DNA of 64,000 nt, taken from an uncultured Pelagibacteraceae bacterium (GTDB lineage: Bacteria; Pseudomonadota; Alphaproteobacteria; Pelagibacterales; Pelagibacteraceae). The stretch lies in the NCBI GenBank assembly GCA_902555945.1, contig CACDUS010000002.1, positions 62,001-126,000 on the forward strand, given 5' to 3'. A model generated the notes under the pieces. The model was not told where the DNA came from. It saw only the letters and a list, made by a program, of their open reading frames with translations, and searched no databases. This document shows, one piece after another, positions 30,943 through 40,446 of the stretch (position 1 is its first letter; each line of letters begins with the position of its first letter). Both the position numbers and the translations under genes were made by a program.

Positions 30943-32316
30943 ATGACTTTAGTTAAAAAAATTAAAGATAAAAAGGTTAATTTTGAGTTTAATAAAGAAT
31001 ATATCAAAGTTGTAACAGATAAAATTGCTTCTAATGATGCTTTATTTATAACAAACTCGTTTAAAGAAATGCATCCTGCCGATGCAGCAGACATTATTGA
31101 GCATTTAAGCCTAAACGATAGAGAAAATTTAATTAAATTAAATAATTTTAAAATAGATCCTGAAGTTTTTGTTGAATTAAATGAATCTGTTAAATCTGAA
31201 ATTATAAAATACCTTTCTTCAGAAGCTATAGTGAGAATTCTTAAAAATTTAGAATCAGATGATGCCATAGCAATTTTAGAAAATGTTGATGAAAAAGATA
31301 AAAACTCTATTTTAAGTTCATTACCCCCTAAAGATCGTTTTGCATTATTAGAAGGTCTTAGTTATCCAGAAGATAGCGCCGCAAGGATTATGCAAAGAGA
31401 ATTTACTGCAATTCCTAGTAATTGGTCAGTTGGACAAACAATAGATTATTTAAGAGAAAATAAAGATTTACCAGAACAGTTTTTAGAAATTTATATTGTT
31501 GATGAAAATTTTAAACCAATTGGAATAGTTCCATCCTCAAAAGTGCTAAGAACTGCGCGAGAAGCTAAAATGTCATCAATTATGGAAGATACAATTTTTT
31601 TAGTTCCTGTTGATATGGATAGGGAAGAAGTTGGTAACTTATTTGAAAATTACAATTTAAATTCAGCATGTGTGATAGATAAGAATAACAAATTAGTTGG
31701 AATGATTACTTCAGATGATGTTTTGACAGTTTTAAAAGAAGAAGCAGAAGAAGATGCATTAAGGTTAGCAGGAGTAGGTGATGAAGAAATTACAGATGGA
31801 GTAATTACAAAAACAAAAAGAAGATTTAATTGGTTGTTATTAAATCTTTTCACAGCATTTTTGGCTACTTATTGTATAAGTTTATTTGGGGCGACTATAG
31901 AACAGATGGTTGTTTTAGCTTTTCTGATGCCAATAGTTGCATCAATGGGAGGAAACGCTGGAATGCAAACATTAGCTGTAACTGTAAGAACTCTTGCTAC
32001 GAATGATTTAACAAAAAATAATTTTAATCAAAATATTTTAAAAGAATTTAATATTGGAATTTTGAATGGTATTATTTTTGCAATTATTAGTTCTTTTATT
32101 GTTCAATTATGGTTTCAAGATTTTCAACTTTCATTAATTATTTCTATTTCAATGATACTAACCATGATCGTAGCTGGCTTATTTGGTATTTTAGTTCCCG
32201 TTACGTTAAAAAAATTGAATATTGATCCTGCTATTGCATCTAGTGTCTTTGTTACAACTATTACTGATGTGATTGGTTTTGTGTCATTTTTAGGAGTTGG
32301 TGCTTACTTTTTATAA
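30943..32316 (+). CDS. mgtE: Magnesium transporter MgtE
   Basis: MgtE is a Mg2+ channel gated by cytosolic Mg. The 457-residue protein has an N-domain (helical superhelix, about residues 1-145 with HPADAADIIEHL), a CBS pair (about 145-280) and five membrane spans from about 300 with the signature MPIVASMGGNAGMQT lining the pore (Asp residue in the last span). AGGAAA at 30933-30938 is a good ribosome binding site. It is separated from the end of panC by a single base, tail to tail. Confidence 0.95.
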   Translation: MTLVKKIKDKKVNFEFNKEYIKVVTDKIASNDALFITNSFKEMHPADAADIIEHLSLNDRENLIKLNNFKIDPEVFVELNESVKSEIIKYLSSEAIVRILKNLESDDAIAILENVDEKDKNSILSSLPPKDRFALLEGLSYPEDSAARIMQREFTAIPSNWSVGQTIDYLRENKDLPEQFLEIYIVDENFKPIGIVPSSKVLRTAREAKMSSIMEDTIFLVPVDMDREEVGNLFENYNLNSACVIDKNNKLVGMITSDDVLTVLKEEAEEDALRLAGVGDEEITDGVITKTKRRFNWLLLNLFTAFLATYCISLFGATIEQMVVLAFLMPIVASMGGNAGMQTLAVTVRTLATNDLTKNNFNQNILKEFNIGILNGIIFAIISSFIVQLWFQDFQLSLIISISMILTMIVAGLFGILVPVTLKKLNIDPAIASSVFVTTITDVIGFVSFLGVGAYFL

Positions 32317-32317
32317 A

Positions 32318-33130
32318 TTAAAAATTATCTATTAATCTTACATCATTAAGATAATAAGCAAAAAATAATTTAGAATTTTCTAATTTATTAGATATTTTAA
32401 GATTAAGCTTGTTTCTTAATTCCAAATAATCGATTGATATTTTATATAATCTTTTTAATTCTTTTTTTTTTAATAAAATTTGTTTTTTAATATTTCCTTT
32501 TTTTAATTCTTTTTTTTTAAAATGAATTAAATTTTGTGATATTTTTTCTGCTTTATTTAATTCAGCTTTTTTTAAATGCATATTTCTAGATGAAAGAGCA
32601 AGATTATTTTGATTTCTAATTGTTTTACATGAAATTATTTTAATTTTATATTTATTTTCTATAAAATTTTTTACTAAATATAGTTGTTGAAAATCTTTCT
32701 CACCCATATAGATTTTTTTGGGATTAATTATTTTTGTTAAACGATCCATTACCTCAATAACTCCCTCAAAATGTCCTTTTCTAAATTTAGCACAAAGTAT
32801 CTTGTCTTTTTTAGCGAGCTTAAATTTAAATTTAGTTTTTTGACTGTAAATCTCCTTTTTATCTGGCAAATAAACAAAATTTACTTTTAAAGATTTTAGT
32901 TTATGTAAATCTAGATCTGTATTTCTTGGATATCTTTTATAATCATTTTTATTATTAAATTGTTTAGGGTTTACAAAAATACTAACTATAGTTTTTGAGC
33001 ATTTTTTTAATGATTTTTTTATTAAAGATATATGGCCATCATGGAGGCTTCCCATTGTTGGAACGAAGCCCAAATTCTTGACATTATATAATGCCTCATT
33101 TAAATCATCTTTATTTAATAAAATTTTCAT
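32318..33130 (-). CDS. panC: Pantothenate synthetase
   Basis: PanC condenses pantoate and beta-alanine with ATP to pantothenate. I start at ATG 33130 (MKILLNKDDL), giving 270 residues; an ATG at 33160 adds ten residues without homology. The HIGH-type motif is in GFVPTMGSLHDGHISLI (about 21-37), and the second nucleotide motif follows with ALSSRNMHL. The gene is very Lys-rich. panB and panD, which would supply the substrates, are not in the window. It is convergent with mgtE and divergent from galU. Confidence 0.93.
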   Translation of the reverse strand: MKILLNKDDLNEALYNVKNLGFVPTMGSLHDGHISLIKKSLKKCSKTIVSIFVNPKQFNNKNDYKRYPRNTDLDLHKLKSLKVNFVYLPDKKEIYSQKTKFKFKLAKKDKILCAKFRKGHFEGVIEVMDRLTKIINPKKIYMGEKDFQQLYLVKNFIENKYKIKIISCKTIRNQNNLALSSRNMHLKKAELNKAEKISQNLIHFKKKELKKGNIKKQILLKKKELKRLYKISIDYLELRNKLNLKISNKLENSKLFFAYYLNDVRLIDNF

Positions 33131-33164
33131 TTGTATAAAACATTTTAATAAGTAAAACATTTAA

Positions 33165-33980
33165 ATGATTAAACAAGCAATTATTCCGTTGGCAGGTTTA
33201 GGTACAAGATTATTGCCTTTAACGAGTGTATTTGCCAAAGAACTTTTACCGATTAATGGAAAGCCTGGGATTGAATATATATTAGATGAATGTATTGAAG
33301 CAGGTATTAAGCAAGTTATTTTTATTATCTCTCAAAAAAAAATAATGATTAAGAATTATTTCTATAGTGATAATTTTTATAAACAAATAATTAAGAAAAA
33401 AAAAGATCCCAAAATTATTAAAGAGTATAAAAAGATTTTAAGATATAAAAAAATGATAAAATTTGTTTATCAAAATAAACCTAGGGGCACAGGTGATGCT
33501 GTTTTAAAAACAAAAAAATATATTAAGAATAATTTTTTTTTGATGCTATTACCTGATGATCTTATTATAAAAAATAATTGCTCGAAATCTATGATTGATA
33601 TTCATAATCGTTACAAATCTTCTGTTATGGCCAGTATGAATGTAAATAAGAAAAATGTTTCAAGATGGGGTATATATAAGTTGGGAAAAAAATTGAATAA
33701 AAAAAATTTTTTAATTAAAGATGTTGTTGAAAAACCATCAATCAAACATGCACCATCCAATAAAGCTGTAATAGGAAGATATATTTTACCAAAAAAAATA
33801 TTTTATAAATTAGATAAATTAAAACCTGGTAAAGGTGGAGAAATTCATATTACTGATGCAATTCAAGCTTTAATTAATGAAAATAACAAATTCATTGCAC
33901 ATAATTTTTCAGGAAAATATTTAGATTGTGGAAGTATGAATGGTTATATTAAATCAGGTTTGGAGATATCAAAGTCATGA
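33165..33980 (+). CDS. galU: UTP-glucose-1-phosphate uridylyltransferase
   Basis: GalU makes UDP-glucose from UTP and glucose-1-phosphate. The 271-residue protein has the nucleotidyltransferase start IIPLAGLGTRLLPLTSVFAKELLPI (residues about 6-30), the GTGDAVL motif and LLPDDLII with the metal-binding Asp. Slightly shorter than the usual 290-300. The last four bases overlap ugd, so the pair forms a UDP-glucuronate operon. Confidence 0.95.
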   Translation: MIKQAIIPLAGLGTRLLPLTSVFAKELLPINGKPGIEYILDECIEAGIKQVIFIISQKKIMIKNYFYSDNFYKQIIKKKKDPKIIKEYKKILRYKKMIKFVYQNKPRGTGDAVLKTKKYIKNNFFLMLLPDDLIIKNNCSKSMIDIHNRYKSSVMASMNVNKKNVSRWGIYKLGKKLNKKNFLIKDVVEKPSIKHAPSNKAVIGRYILPKKIFYKLDKLKPGKGGEIHITDAIQALINENNKFIAHNFSGKYLDCGSMNGYIKSGLEISKS

Positions 33981-35275
33981 AATTATGTATGATCGGAACT
34001 GGATATGTAGGCTTAGTTAGTGGTGTATGCTTTGCTGACTTAGGTAATGATGTGATTTGTGTTGATAAAGATTTTAGTAAAATAAGTTCACTTAAAAAAG
34101 GAAGGGTCCCAATTTATGAACCTGGTTTATCAGAATTAGTTATCAAAAACTATAAAAATAAAAGATTAAGATTTTCAACAGATTTAAAAAAATCAATTAT
34201 ACAGTCTGATATTATTTTTATTTGTGTAGGAACACCTACTAAAAAAGGAGGCAGTTCAGCAGATTTAAGTCAAATTTTTAATGTTGTAAAAGAAATAAGT
34301 TCATCAATAAATAAATTCAAAATAATAATAACTAAATCAACAGTCCCAGTTACCACTGGTGATGAAATTGAAAAAATTTTATCAAAAAAAAATAAAAAAA
34401 ATAAGTTCTCTGTAGTATCAAATCCTGAATTTTTAAGAGAAGGTGAAGCAATTAGAGATTTTACCTATCCTGATAGAATTGTAGTTGGTTCAAATGAAAA
34501 AAAATCGATAAAAATAATGAGAAATTTATATTCACCTTTAATTTCAAAAGGTGCTCAATATGTTAATACCTCTAGAAGAGCTGCTGAATTAATCAAATAT
34601 GCTTCAAACGCTTTTCTAGCAACAAAGATTACTTTTATAAATGAAATAGCAAATTTATGTGAAAAAACTGGAATTAACATAGAAGATATATCGATTGGAA
34701 TGGGTCTAGACAAAAGAATAGGAAGCCGTTTTTTAAGAGCAGGTCCAGCATATGGTGGATCATGTTTCCCTAAAGACACTAAAGCAATTATCTCTACGGC
34801 TGATAAATTTAAAACAAATTTATCCGTTATAAAATCAGTAATTAAATCTAACGAAAATAGATCAAAACTGTTACTTGAAAGAGTGTATAAAATTTTAAAT
34901 AAAAGATTAAAAAATAAACAAATTACTTTTTTAGGAGTTACTTTTAAAGCAAACACTGACGACATGAGAGACTCATCTAGTCTTATAATGATACCAGCAT
35001 TAATAAAAAAAGGGGCAAAGGTTAATTATTATGATCCAACTGGTTATAAAAAAGAATTTTCAAAAATTAAGAATGTTAAAAATTCAGCAACAATTAAAGA
35101 ATCTATAATTGGTTCAGATCTTGTTATAATTCATACAGAATGGAATGATTTTAAATCAATTAATTTTAAGAGTTTAGCTAGAAGTAAAAAATTTATTATC
35201 TTTGATATGAGAAATATATACTCTGCAAAAAAAATTAAAAATCAGGGCTTTAAATATTATAGTATTGGAAGATAA
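33977..35275 (+). CDS. ugd: UDP-glucose 6-dehydrogenase
   Basis: Ugd oxidises UDP-glucose to UDP-glucuronate with 2 NAD+. The Rossmann motif IGTGYVGLVSGVCFADLG lies near residues 6-23, and the active-site Cys263 is in GPAYGGSCFPKD. The 432-residue length is typical. It overlaps galU by 4 bases and ends 4 bases from the convergent RidA-like gene. The product feeds envelope polysaccharide or glycolipid synthesis. Confidence 0.96.
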   Translation: MKLCMIGTGYVGLVSGVCFADLGNDVICVDKDFSKISSLKKGRVPIYEPGLSELVIKNYKNKRLRFSTDLKKSIIQSDIIFICVGTPTKKGGSSADLSQIFNVVKEISSSINKFKIIITKSTVPVTTGDEIEKILSKKNKKNKFSVVSNPEFLREGEAIRDFTYPDRIVVGSNEKKSIKIMRNLYSPLISKGAQYVNTSRRAAELIKYASNAFLATKITFINEIANLCEKTGINIEDISIGMGLDKRIGSRFLRAGPAYGGSCFPKDTKAIISTADKFKTNLSVIKSVIKSNENRSKLLLERVYKILNKRLKNKQITFLGVTFKANTDDMRDSSSLIMIPALIKKGAKVNYYDPTGYKKEFSKIKNVKNSATIKESIIGSDLVIIHTEWNDFKSINFKSLARSKKFIIFDMRNIYSAKKIKNQGFKYYSIGR

Positions 35276-35279
35276 TTTA

Positions 35280-35741
35280 TTAATTCAATTCAAATATTGC
35301 ATCAACTTCAACTGAAACACCCAAAGGAAGACTGTTAGTACTTACAGCAGCTCTAGTATGCATACCTGCATCACCAAATACTGAAGCAATTATGTCAGAA
35401 GCTCCATTTATTACTTTTGGTTGTTCAGTAAAATTATCTGATGAATTAACAAATCCTGTCAATTTTATACAAGACTTAATTTTAGATAAATCATTATCAC
35501 AAGCTTTTTTAACTTGCGAAATAATACTTAATGCACATCTTTTAGCTGCATTATAGCCAGATTGAGTATCTAAATCTTTTCCAACTTTTCCTTTTATTAG
35601 TTCTCCATTTTCATCGATTGAAATTTGACCTGATACAAATAACATCTTACCTGAAATTTTAGTTGCAACATAATTTCCTACTGGTGCTTTTGCTTCAGGT
35701 AATACCAATTTTAGTTCATCTATTTTTTTTTGGAATGACAT
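35280..35741 (-). CDS. RidA/YjgF family protein (chorismate-mutase-like type)
   Basis: The 153 residues match the YjgF/YER057c/UK114 fold, of the longer subfamily with the core KMLFVSGQISIDENGEL, HTRAAVSTNSLPLGVSVEVDAIFEL and the FGDAGMHTR segment. RidA members hydrolyse reactive enamine/imine intermediates; the exact substrate of this subfamily is not known, and the Arg that defines active RidA is not clearly placed. It is the last gene of the minus-strand topA block, one base from the small secreted protein gene. Confidence 0.8.
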   Translation of the reverse strand: MSFQKKIDELKLVLPEAKAPVGNYVATKISGKMLFVSGQISIDENGELIKGKVGKDLDTQSGYNAAKRCALSIISQVKKACDNDLSKIKSCIKLTGFVNSSDNFTEQPKVINGASDIIASVFGDAGMHTRAAVSTNSLPLGVSVEVDAIFELN

Positions 35742-35742
35742 A

Positions 35743-35970
35743 TTAATTCTTATTTTTTTTTAAAAATTCAGATAAAGTTTTACTAGATTTAAAATTATCA
35801 ACATTATCAGTAAGACCTGATTCTTTACTTTTGTAAAGTAAATTATCTTTCTGACATTTTAAATATTCTTTTGATAATTTATCAAATTTATTACAATCTT
35901 GAATTTCTGAAAGTGCAATAGTCGTATTAAAAAACAAAATTGATATAGCAAATAAAAAATTTTTTTTCAT
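35743..35970 (-). CDS. Small secreted protein of unknown function
   Basis: I do not recognise this 75-residue product. It begins with a signal peptide (KKNFLFAISILFFNTTIALS, cleavage expected after about residue 21), leaving a mature part of about 54 polar residues with two Cys (about 26 and 39) that could form a disulphide, and a Lys-rich end. The start overlaps the topA stop by four bases and the gene is wedged between topA and the RidA-like gene, so it is probably co-expressed with them. Confidence 0.6.
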   Translation of the reverse strand: MKKNFLFAISILFFNTTIALSEIQDCNKFDKLSKEYLKCQKDNLLYKSKESGLTDNVDNFKSSKTLSEFLKKNKN

Positions 35971-38543
35971 TTTCTTTTCTTTTTTTTTGTTTTATCGTAT
36001 TCTTTTCTTTTCTCAATCAAAATAAGAGCTTCCTCCATAGTTAATTCTGTAGGGTCTTTTTCTTCAGGTATAGTTGCATTTAAAGATTTATATTTTATAT
36101 AAGGTCCATATTGACCTTTCATAACTCTTACTGGTTTTTTATCTTCTGGATGCTCTCCTAAATCTTTAATCATAGATGATGACATTCTACCTGGTTTAGC
36201 TTCAGCTATCAGAGTTATTGCTCTATTTAAACCTATTGAAAAAATTTCTTCTATATTTTCTATTCGTGCAGATTTATTTTCACATTTTAAATAAGGACCA
36301 AATCTCCCTGTGTTTAAAGTTATTTCTTTTTGATTGTCAGGATTTATTCCTAAAGATTTTGGCAACGAACATAAAAATTGAGCTTTTTCTAAATCAATAC
36401 TTTCTAATTCTAAGCCTTTGGGTATTGAAACATTTTTTAAAAGCTCATTAACATCTGATTTAGATTTTTTACTTTTTTTCTTTTTCTTTGTAGTTTTTTC
36501 ATTTTCTATTTCAGTAGGGATTTTTTCATATTGTAGATAGGGGCCAAATCTCCCATTTTTCAAAAAAATATCATTACCATTTTCATGTTTCCCAATTAGC
36601 TTTGGTTCAGCTAATTGTGCTTGTGCAGCAGCTTTTGCTTTAGATAATGGTCTTGTAAATTTACATTCTGGATAATTTGAACATCCTATAAAGGCACCAC
36701 CTCTAAAGCTATTTTTTAAACTTAGAGTTCCATCATTACATAATTGACATTTTCTAACTATATTTCCGTCTTTATCCTTATCAAAAACTAAACTTCCTAA
36801 ACTTTCATTCAGTAAATCTAAAACCTCTCTAGTTCTTTTTTCTTTAACTTCTGAAACATTGTTATTAAAATCTTTCCAAAAAAGTTCTAAAACTTTTATC
36901 CAGCTCTCTTTTCCAGTGGTGATCTCATCCAGTTGGTCTTCCAATCCAGCTGTAAAATTATAATCAACATATTTAGAAAATAATTTTTCTAAAAAAGCTG
37001 AAATCAATTTACCTCTATCTGTAGGAAAAAAACGCTTATTGAGTATTTCAGCATATCCTCTATTGGCTATTGTTGAAATAATGCTTGCATAAGTAGATGG
37101 TCTACCGATACCCAATTCTTCTAGTTTTTTAACTAAACTAGCTTCAGAGTATCTTGGTGGTGGTTGAGTATAGTGCTGTTCATCTATTAATGCCTCAATA
37201 TTAATTGGTCCTTTAGAAACAGACGGTAAAATATTTTCATCATCATCTTTACTTTGATTGTTATAAATTTTCAAAAATCCATCAAATTTAAGAACTGATC
37301 CACTAGCTTTACAAATAGTATCATTGTTTTCTGAAGTTATAGTAATGGTGTTTCTATCAAACTTAGCAGACTCCATTTGAGAAGATAAAGCTCTACTCCA
37401 AATAAGATCGTAAAGTTTATTTTGATCTGCACTTAGATATTTTTTAACACTTTGTGGAGTTCTGATTATATCTGTAGGTCTAATTGCTTCGTGAGCTTCC
37501 TGAGCATTCTTCGCTTTTTTCCCAGAATAATTTAAAGCATCTTTAGGTAAATATTCATTACCAATTTCTTTTTGAATATAATCCCTAAAAGCTGAAACTG
37601 CATCTTTGGATAAGTTAGTTCCATCAGTTCTCATATAAGTGATCAAACCAATTGTATCACCCTCTATCTCTATACCTTGATATAGCTTTTGTGCAATTTG
37701 CATTGTTCTTGAAGCACCAAAACCTAATCTACTTGATGCAGTTTGCTGAAGAGTAGATGTAGTGAATGGTCCAGAAGGATTTCGGTTAACAACCTTACTT
37801 GAAATATCTGTAATATTAAATTTTTTTTTATTAATACTTGTTATAGCTTTGTTTATTTCTTCTTTATTCCTGAATGAAAATTTTTCAATTTTATTATTAT
37901 CTAACTGACTAATACTTGCAGTAATTTGTTGATTGTTCTGATCTTTAAAGTTTACACTTAATGTCCAAAATTCATCTGGTTTAAATGACTCAATTTCATG
38001 TTCTCTCTCAGTTATTAATTTCAAAGCAACAGATTGAACTCTTCCAGCAGATTTTGAGCCTGGTAGTTTCGTCCAAAGTATTGGTGAAATATTAAAACCA
38101 ACCAGATAATCCAAGGCCCTTCTTGCCATATAGGCATCAACAAGATGAGGTTCAATTTGTCTTGGGTTTTCAATTCCTTGTATAACAGCTTTTTTAGTTA
38201 TTTCATTAAATACAACTCTTTCAATTTCTTTATCTTTTAAAAGTTTTTTTTCATTTAGATATTCTTTTACATGCCAAGCAATTGCCTCACCTTCACGATC
38301 AGGGTCGGTAGCTAAAATAATTTTGGACGAATCTTTTGCGGCATCTGTTATTTCTTTAAGATATTTCTTTGAAAAACTATCAACCTCCCATTCCATTTTA
38401 AAATCCTGATCTGGATCAACCGAACCATTTTTAGAAGGTAGGTCTCTTATATGGCCATAACTTGCCAAAACTTTATAATCATCACCTAAATATTTATTTA
38501 TTGTTTTAGCTTTAGCAGGACTTTCTACAATGACTAAATTCAT
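35967..38543 (-). CDS. topA: DNA topoisomerase I
   Basis: TopA relaxes negative supercoils by single-strand passage. The 858-residue product has the Toprim domain (NLVIVESPAKAKTINKYLG at the start; DPDREGEAIAW about residue 89), the active-site Tyr303 in GLITYMRTDGT, one four-Cys zinc ribbon (CQLC...CSNYPEC, about 617-645), and C-terminal tandem repeats containing GRFGPYLQYE, GRFGPYLKCE and GQYGPYIKYK. This repeat tail is typical of alphaproteobacterial TopA. Upstream is plsY; the usual dprA between them is missing. Confidence 0.97.
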   Translation of the reverse strand: MNLVIVESPAKAKTINKYLGDDYKVLASYGHIRDLPSKNGSVDPDQDFKMEWEVDSFSKKYLKEITDAAKDSSKIILATDPDREGEAIAWHVKEYLNEKKLLKDKEIERVVFNEITKKAVIQGIENPRQIEPHLVDAYMARRALDYLVGFNISPILWTKLPGSKSAGRVQSVALKLITEREHEIESFKPDEFWTLSVNFKDQNNQQITASISQLDNNKIEKFSFRNKEEINKAITSINKKKFNITDISSKVVNRNPSGPFTTSTLQQTASSRLGFGASRTMQIAQKLYQGIEIEGDTIGLITYMRTDGTNLSKDAVSAFRDYIQKEIGNEYLPKDALNYSGKKAKNAQEAHEAIRPTDIIRTPQSVKKYLSADQNKLYDLIWSRALSSQMESAKFDRNTITITSENNDTICKASGSVLKFDGFLKIYNNQSKDDDENILPSVSKGPINIEALIDEQHYTQPPPRYSEASLVKKLEELGIGRPSTYASIISTIANRGYAEILNKRFFPTDRGKLISAFLEKLFSKYVDYNFTAGLEDQLDEITTGKESWIKVLELFWKDFNNNVSEVKEKRTREVLDLLNESLGSLVFDKDKDGNIVRKCQLCNDGTLSLKNSFRGGAFIGCSNYPECKFTRPLSKAKAAAQAQLAEPKLIGKHENGNDIFLKNGRFGPYLQYEKIPTEIENEKTTKKKKKSKKSKSDVNELLKNVSIPKGLELESIDLEKAQFLCSLPKSLGINPDNQKEITLNTGRFGPYLKCENKSARIENIEEIFSIGLNRAITLIAEAKPGRMSSSMIKDLGEHPEDKKPVRVMKGQYGPYIKYKSLNATIPEEKDPTELTMEEALILIEKRKEYDKTKKKKRK

Positions 38544-38579
38544 AGGCTACAAACTACCCAAATCAATTAGATAGTCAAT

Positions 38580-39158
38580 TTAATAAATTTTTGTCTTGGT
38601 TTCTTCTTTATTTTTCAATCTTTTAATATTTTCTCTATGGGTAAAAAATATCAAAACAAACATGATTGTAAAAAAAATTACTTGATCAAATTGAGTTAAA
38701 ATTAATAAATATATAGGTATAGAAACAGCTCCAACCAAAGATGAAAGTGAAGAAAATTTTGATATAAAAAAAGTTACAAACCAAGAGATTGTAAAAATAA
38801 TTCCAAAATAAAAATTTATAGCAAATAAAATTCCAACATATGTTGCAACACCTTTTCCACCTTTAAACTTAAGCCAAATTGGAAAGACATGACCCAAAAA
38901 AGTACATAAAGATGCAATATATAAAAAATCTTGATAAAAAATTTTTATATAAATAACCGGTGCTACAGCCTTTAAAATATCTAGTAGTAATGTTGAATAT
39001 CCAATGGCTTTGTTTCCAGTTCTAAGAGCATTAGTGGCTCCAATGTTACCTGAGCCAATTTCTCTTATATCTTTATTCAAAAATATTTTTGTTAATATAA
39101 GACCAAATGGTATAGAGCCCATAAGGTAAGAAATTATACCTATTAAAAAAATTTCCAT
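38580..39158 (-). CDS. plsY: Glycerol-3-phosphate acyltransferase PlsY
   Basis: PlsY transfers acyl groups from acyl-phosphate to glycerol-3-phosphate, the first step of phospholipid synthesis. The 192-residue membrane protein has about five spans and the conserved GSIPFGLIL, EIGSGNIGATNALRT and KFKGGKGVATYVG (about residue 98) motifs. It starts one base after the pyrC-like gene. Confidence 0.96.
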   Translation of the reverse strand: MEIFLIGIISYLMGSIPFGLILTKIFLNKDIREIGSGNIGATNALRTGNKAIGYSTLLLDILKAVAPVIYIKIFYQDFLYIASLCTFLGHVFPIWLKFKGGKGVATYVGILFAINFYFGIIFTISWFVTFFISKFSSLSSLVGAVSIPIYLLILTQFDQVIFFTIMFVLIFFTHRENIKRLKNKEETKTKIY

Positions 39159-39159
39159 T

Positions 39160-40446
39160 CTATAGCTTAAATAATTCTTTTCCTTTTACAAATGTATTTG
39201 TAACTTTACCTTGAAGTTTTTTATCTTCTATTGAGGTATTTTTTGATTTTGAGATTAATTTTTCTTTTTTTACAATCCATGGTTTATCAATATCAACTAT
39301 ACATAAATCAGCATCATTCCCTATTGAAAGATTACCTTTGTTTATTTTGAGTATTTTTGCCGGATTAGAAGTTAAAGCATTAATAATAGTTTCAAGTTTG
39401 AGAGATCCATTATGGTATAATTCTAAACTTAAAGATAATAATGTTTCTATACCAGAAGCACCTGTAGCAGCTTGAGCAAATGTTAGTCTCTTTGATTCTT
39501 CATCTTCAGGTTTATGATCTGAAACAATCACATCAATCAAACCATCTTTTAATCCTTGTACTAAAGCTAATCTATCTTCCTCTCTTCTTAATGGAGGAGA
39601 TAACTTTAAAAAAGTTCTAAAATCTCCAATGTCATTTTCGTTTAGTGAAAGGTTGTTAATTGATACTCCTGAGGTAAATTTAACAATTTCTCTTCTATAT
39701 TTGATAACCTCAACTGATTTTTGTGATGATAATTGAGATATGTGATATCTACATTTGACTTTTTCTAATAATGTTAAATCTCGTTCTAGTAAAATTCTTT
39801 CAGCGATTTCTGGTATACCTGATAATCCCAATTTAGAAGCAATTATTCCAGAATTTATCATACCATTCTTTGCAAGTTCGTAGTCCTCAGCATGTTGCAT
39901 TATCAGACAACCTAAATCTTTAGCTGAATTCATTATTCTTGACATTAATCTAGGATTTTGAATTGTTTTTATTCCATCAGTGAAAGCAATTATTCCTTTA
40001 CTCTGTAAAAGACCAAACTCTGTCATATTTGTACCTTCAATATTTTTTGTAAGAGAAGCGCATGGAAAAATATTTATTTTTGATTTGTCCCTTCCTCTTC
40101 TTTTTAAAAAGTCGACTATAGATACATTGTCTATAATTGGATCAGTATTTGGCATTGTGACTACAGATGTTACTCCACCAGATAATGCTGCATTACTTAA
40201 AGTTCTAAAATTTTCTTTATATTCATACCCTGGTTCACCAACAAATACCCGCATATCCACTAAACCTGGAAAAATATACTTTCCTTTTAAGTCAATTGGT
40301 TTTTCTCTACTTGGTAAATTATTAGTGTTAACTTTTTTTCCTATGGCCTCGATTTTACCATCCTCACTAATAATCAATCCTCCTATTTCATTAATTGAAT
40401 TGTGGGGGTCGATTATGTTAGCGTTTATAAAATATTGCTTTTTCAT
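39160..40446 (-). CDS. pyrC: Dihydroorotase-like protein, probably noncatalytic (PyrX-type)
   Basis: The 428-residue protein is an amidohydrolase of the dihydroorotase family and adjoins pyrB. The metal motif D-x-H-x-H-x-R-E-P-G reads D64-M-R-V-F-V-G-E-P-G: both His and the substrate Arg are replaced (R66, F68, G70). Later motifs are partly kept (MQHAED, YHISQLSS and SDHKPEDEES). Such pseudo-dihydroorotases are known to support ATCase assembly without catalysis (for example the Pseudomonas pyrC' gene). A true dihydroorotase must then be encoded elsewhere; this role is inferred. It starts directly after the pyrB stop. Confidence 0.85.
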   Translation of the reverse strand: MKKQYFINANIIDPHNSINEIGGLIISEDGKIEAIGKKVNTNNLPSREKPIDLKGKYIFPGLVDMRVFVGEPGYEYKENFRTLSNAALSGGVTSVVTMPNTDPIIDNVSIVDFLKRRGRDKSKINIFPCASLTKNIEGTNMTEFGLLQSKGIIAFTDGIKTIQNPRLMSRIMNSAKDLGCLIMQHAEDYELAKNGMINSGIIASKLGLSGIPEIAERILLERDLTLLEKVKCRYHISQLSSQKSVEVIKYRREIVKFTSGVSINNLSLNENDIGDFRTFLKLSPPLRREEDRLALVQGLKDGLIDVIVSDHKPEDEESKRLTFAQAATGASGIETLLSLSLELYHNGSLKLETIINALTSNPAKILKINKGNLSIGNDADLCIVDIDKPWIVKKEKLISKSKNTSIEDKKLQGKVTNTFVKGKELFKL

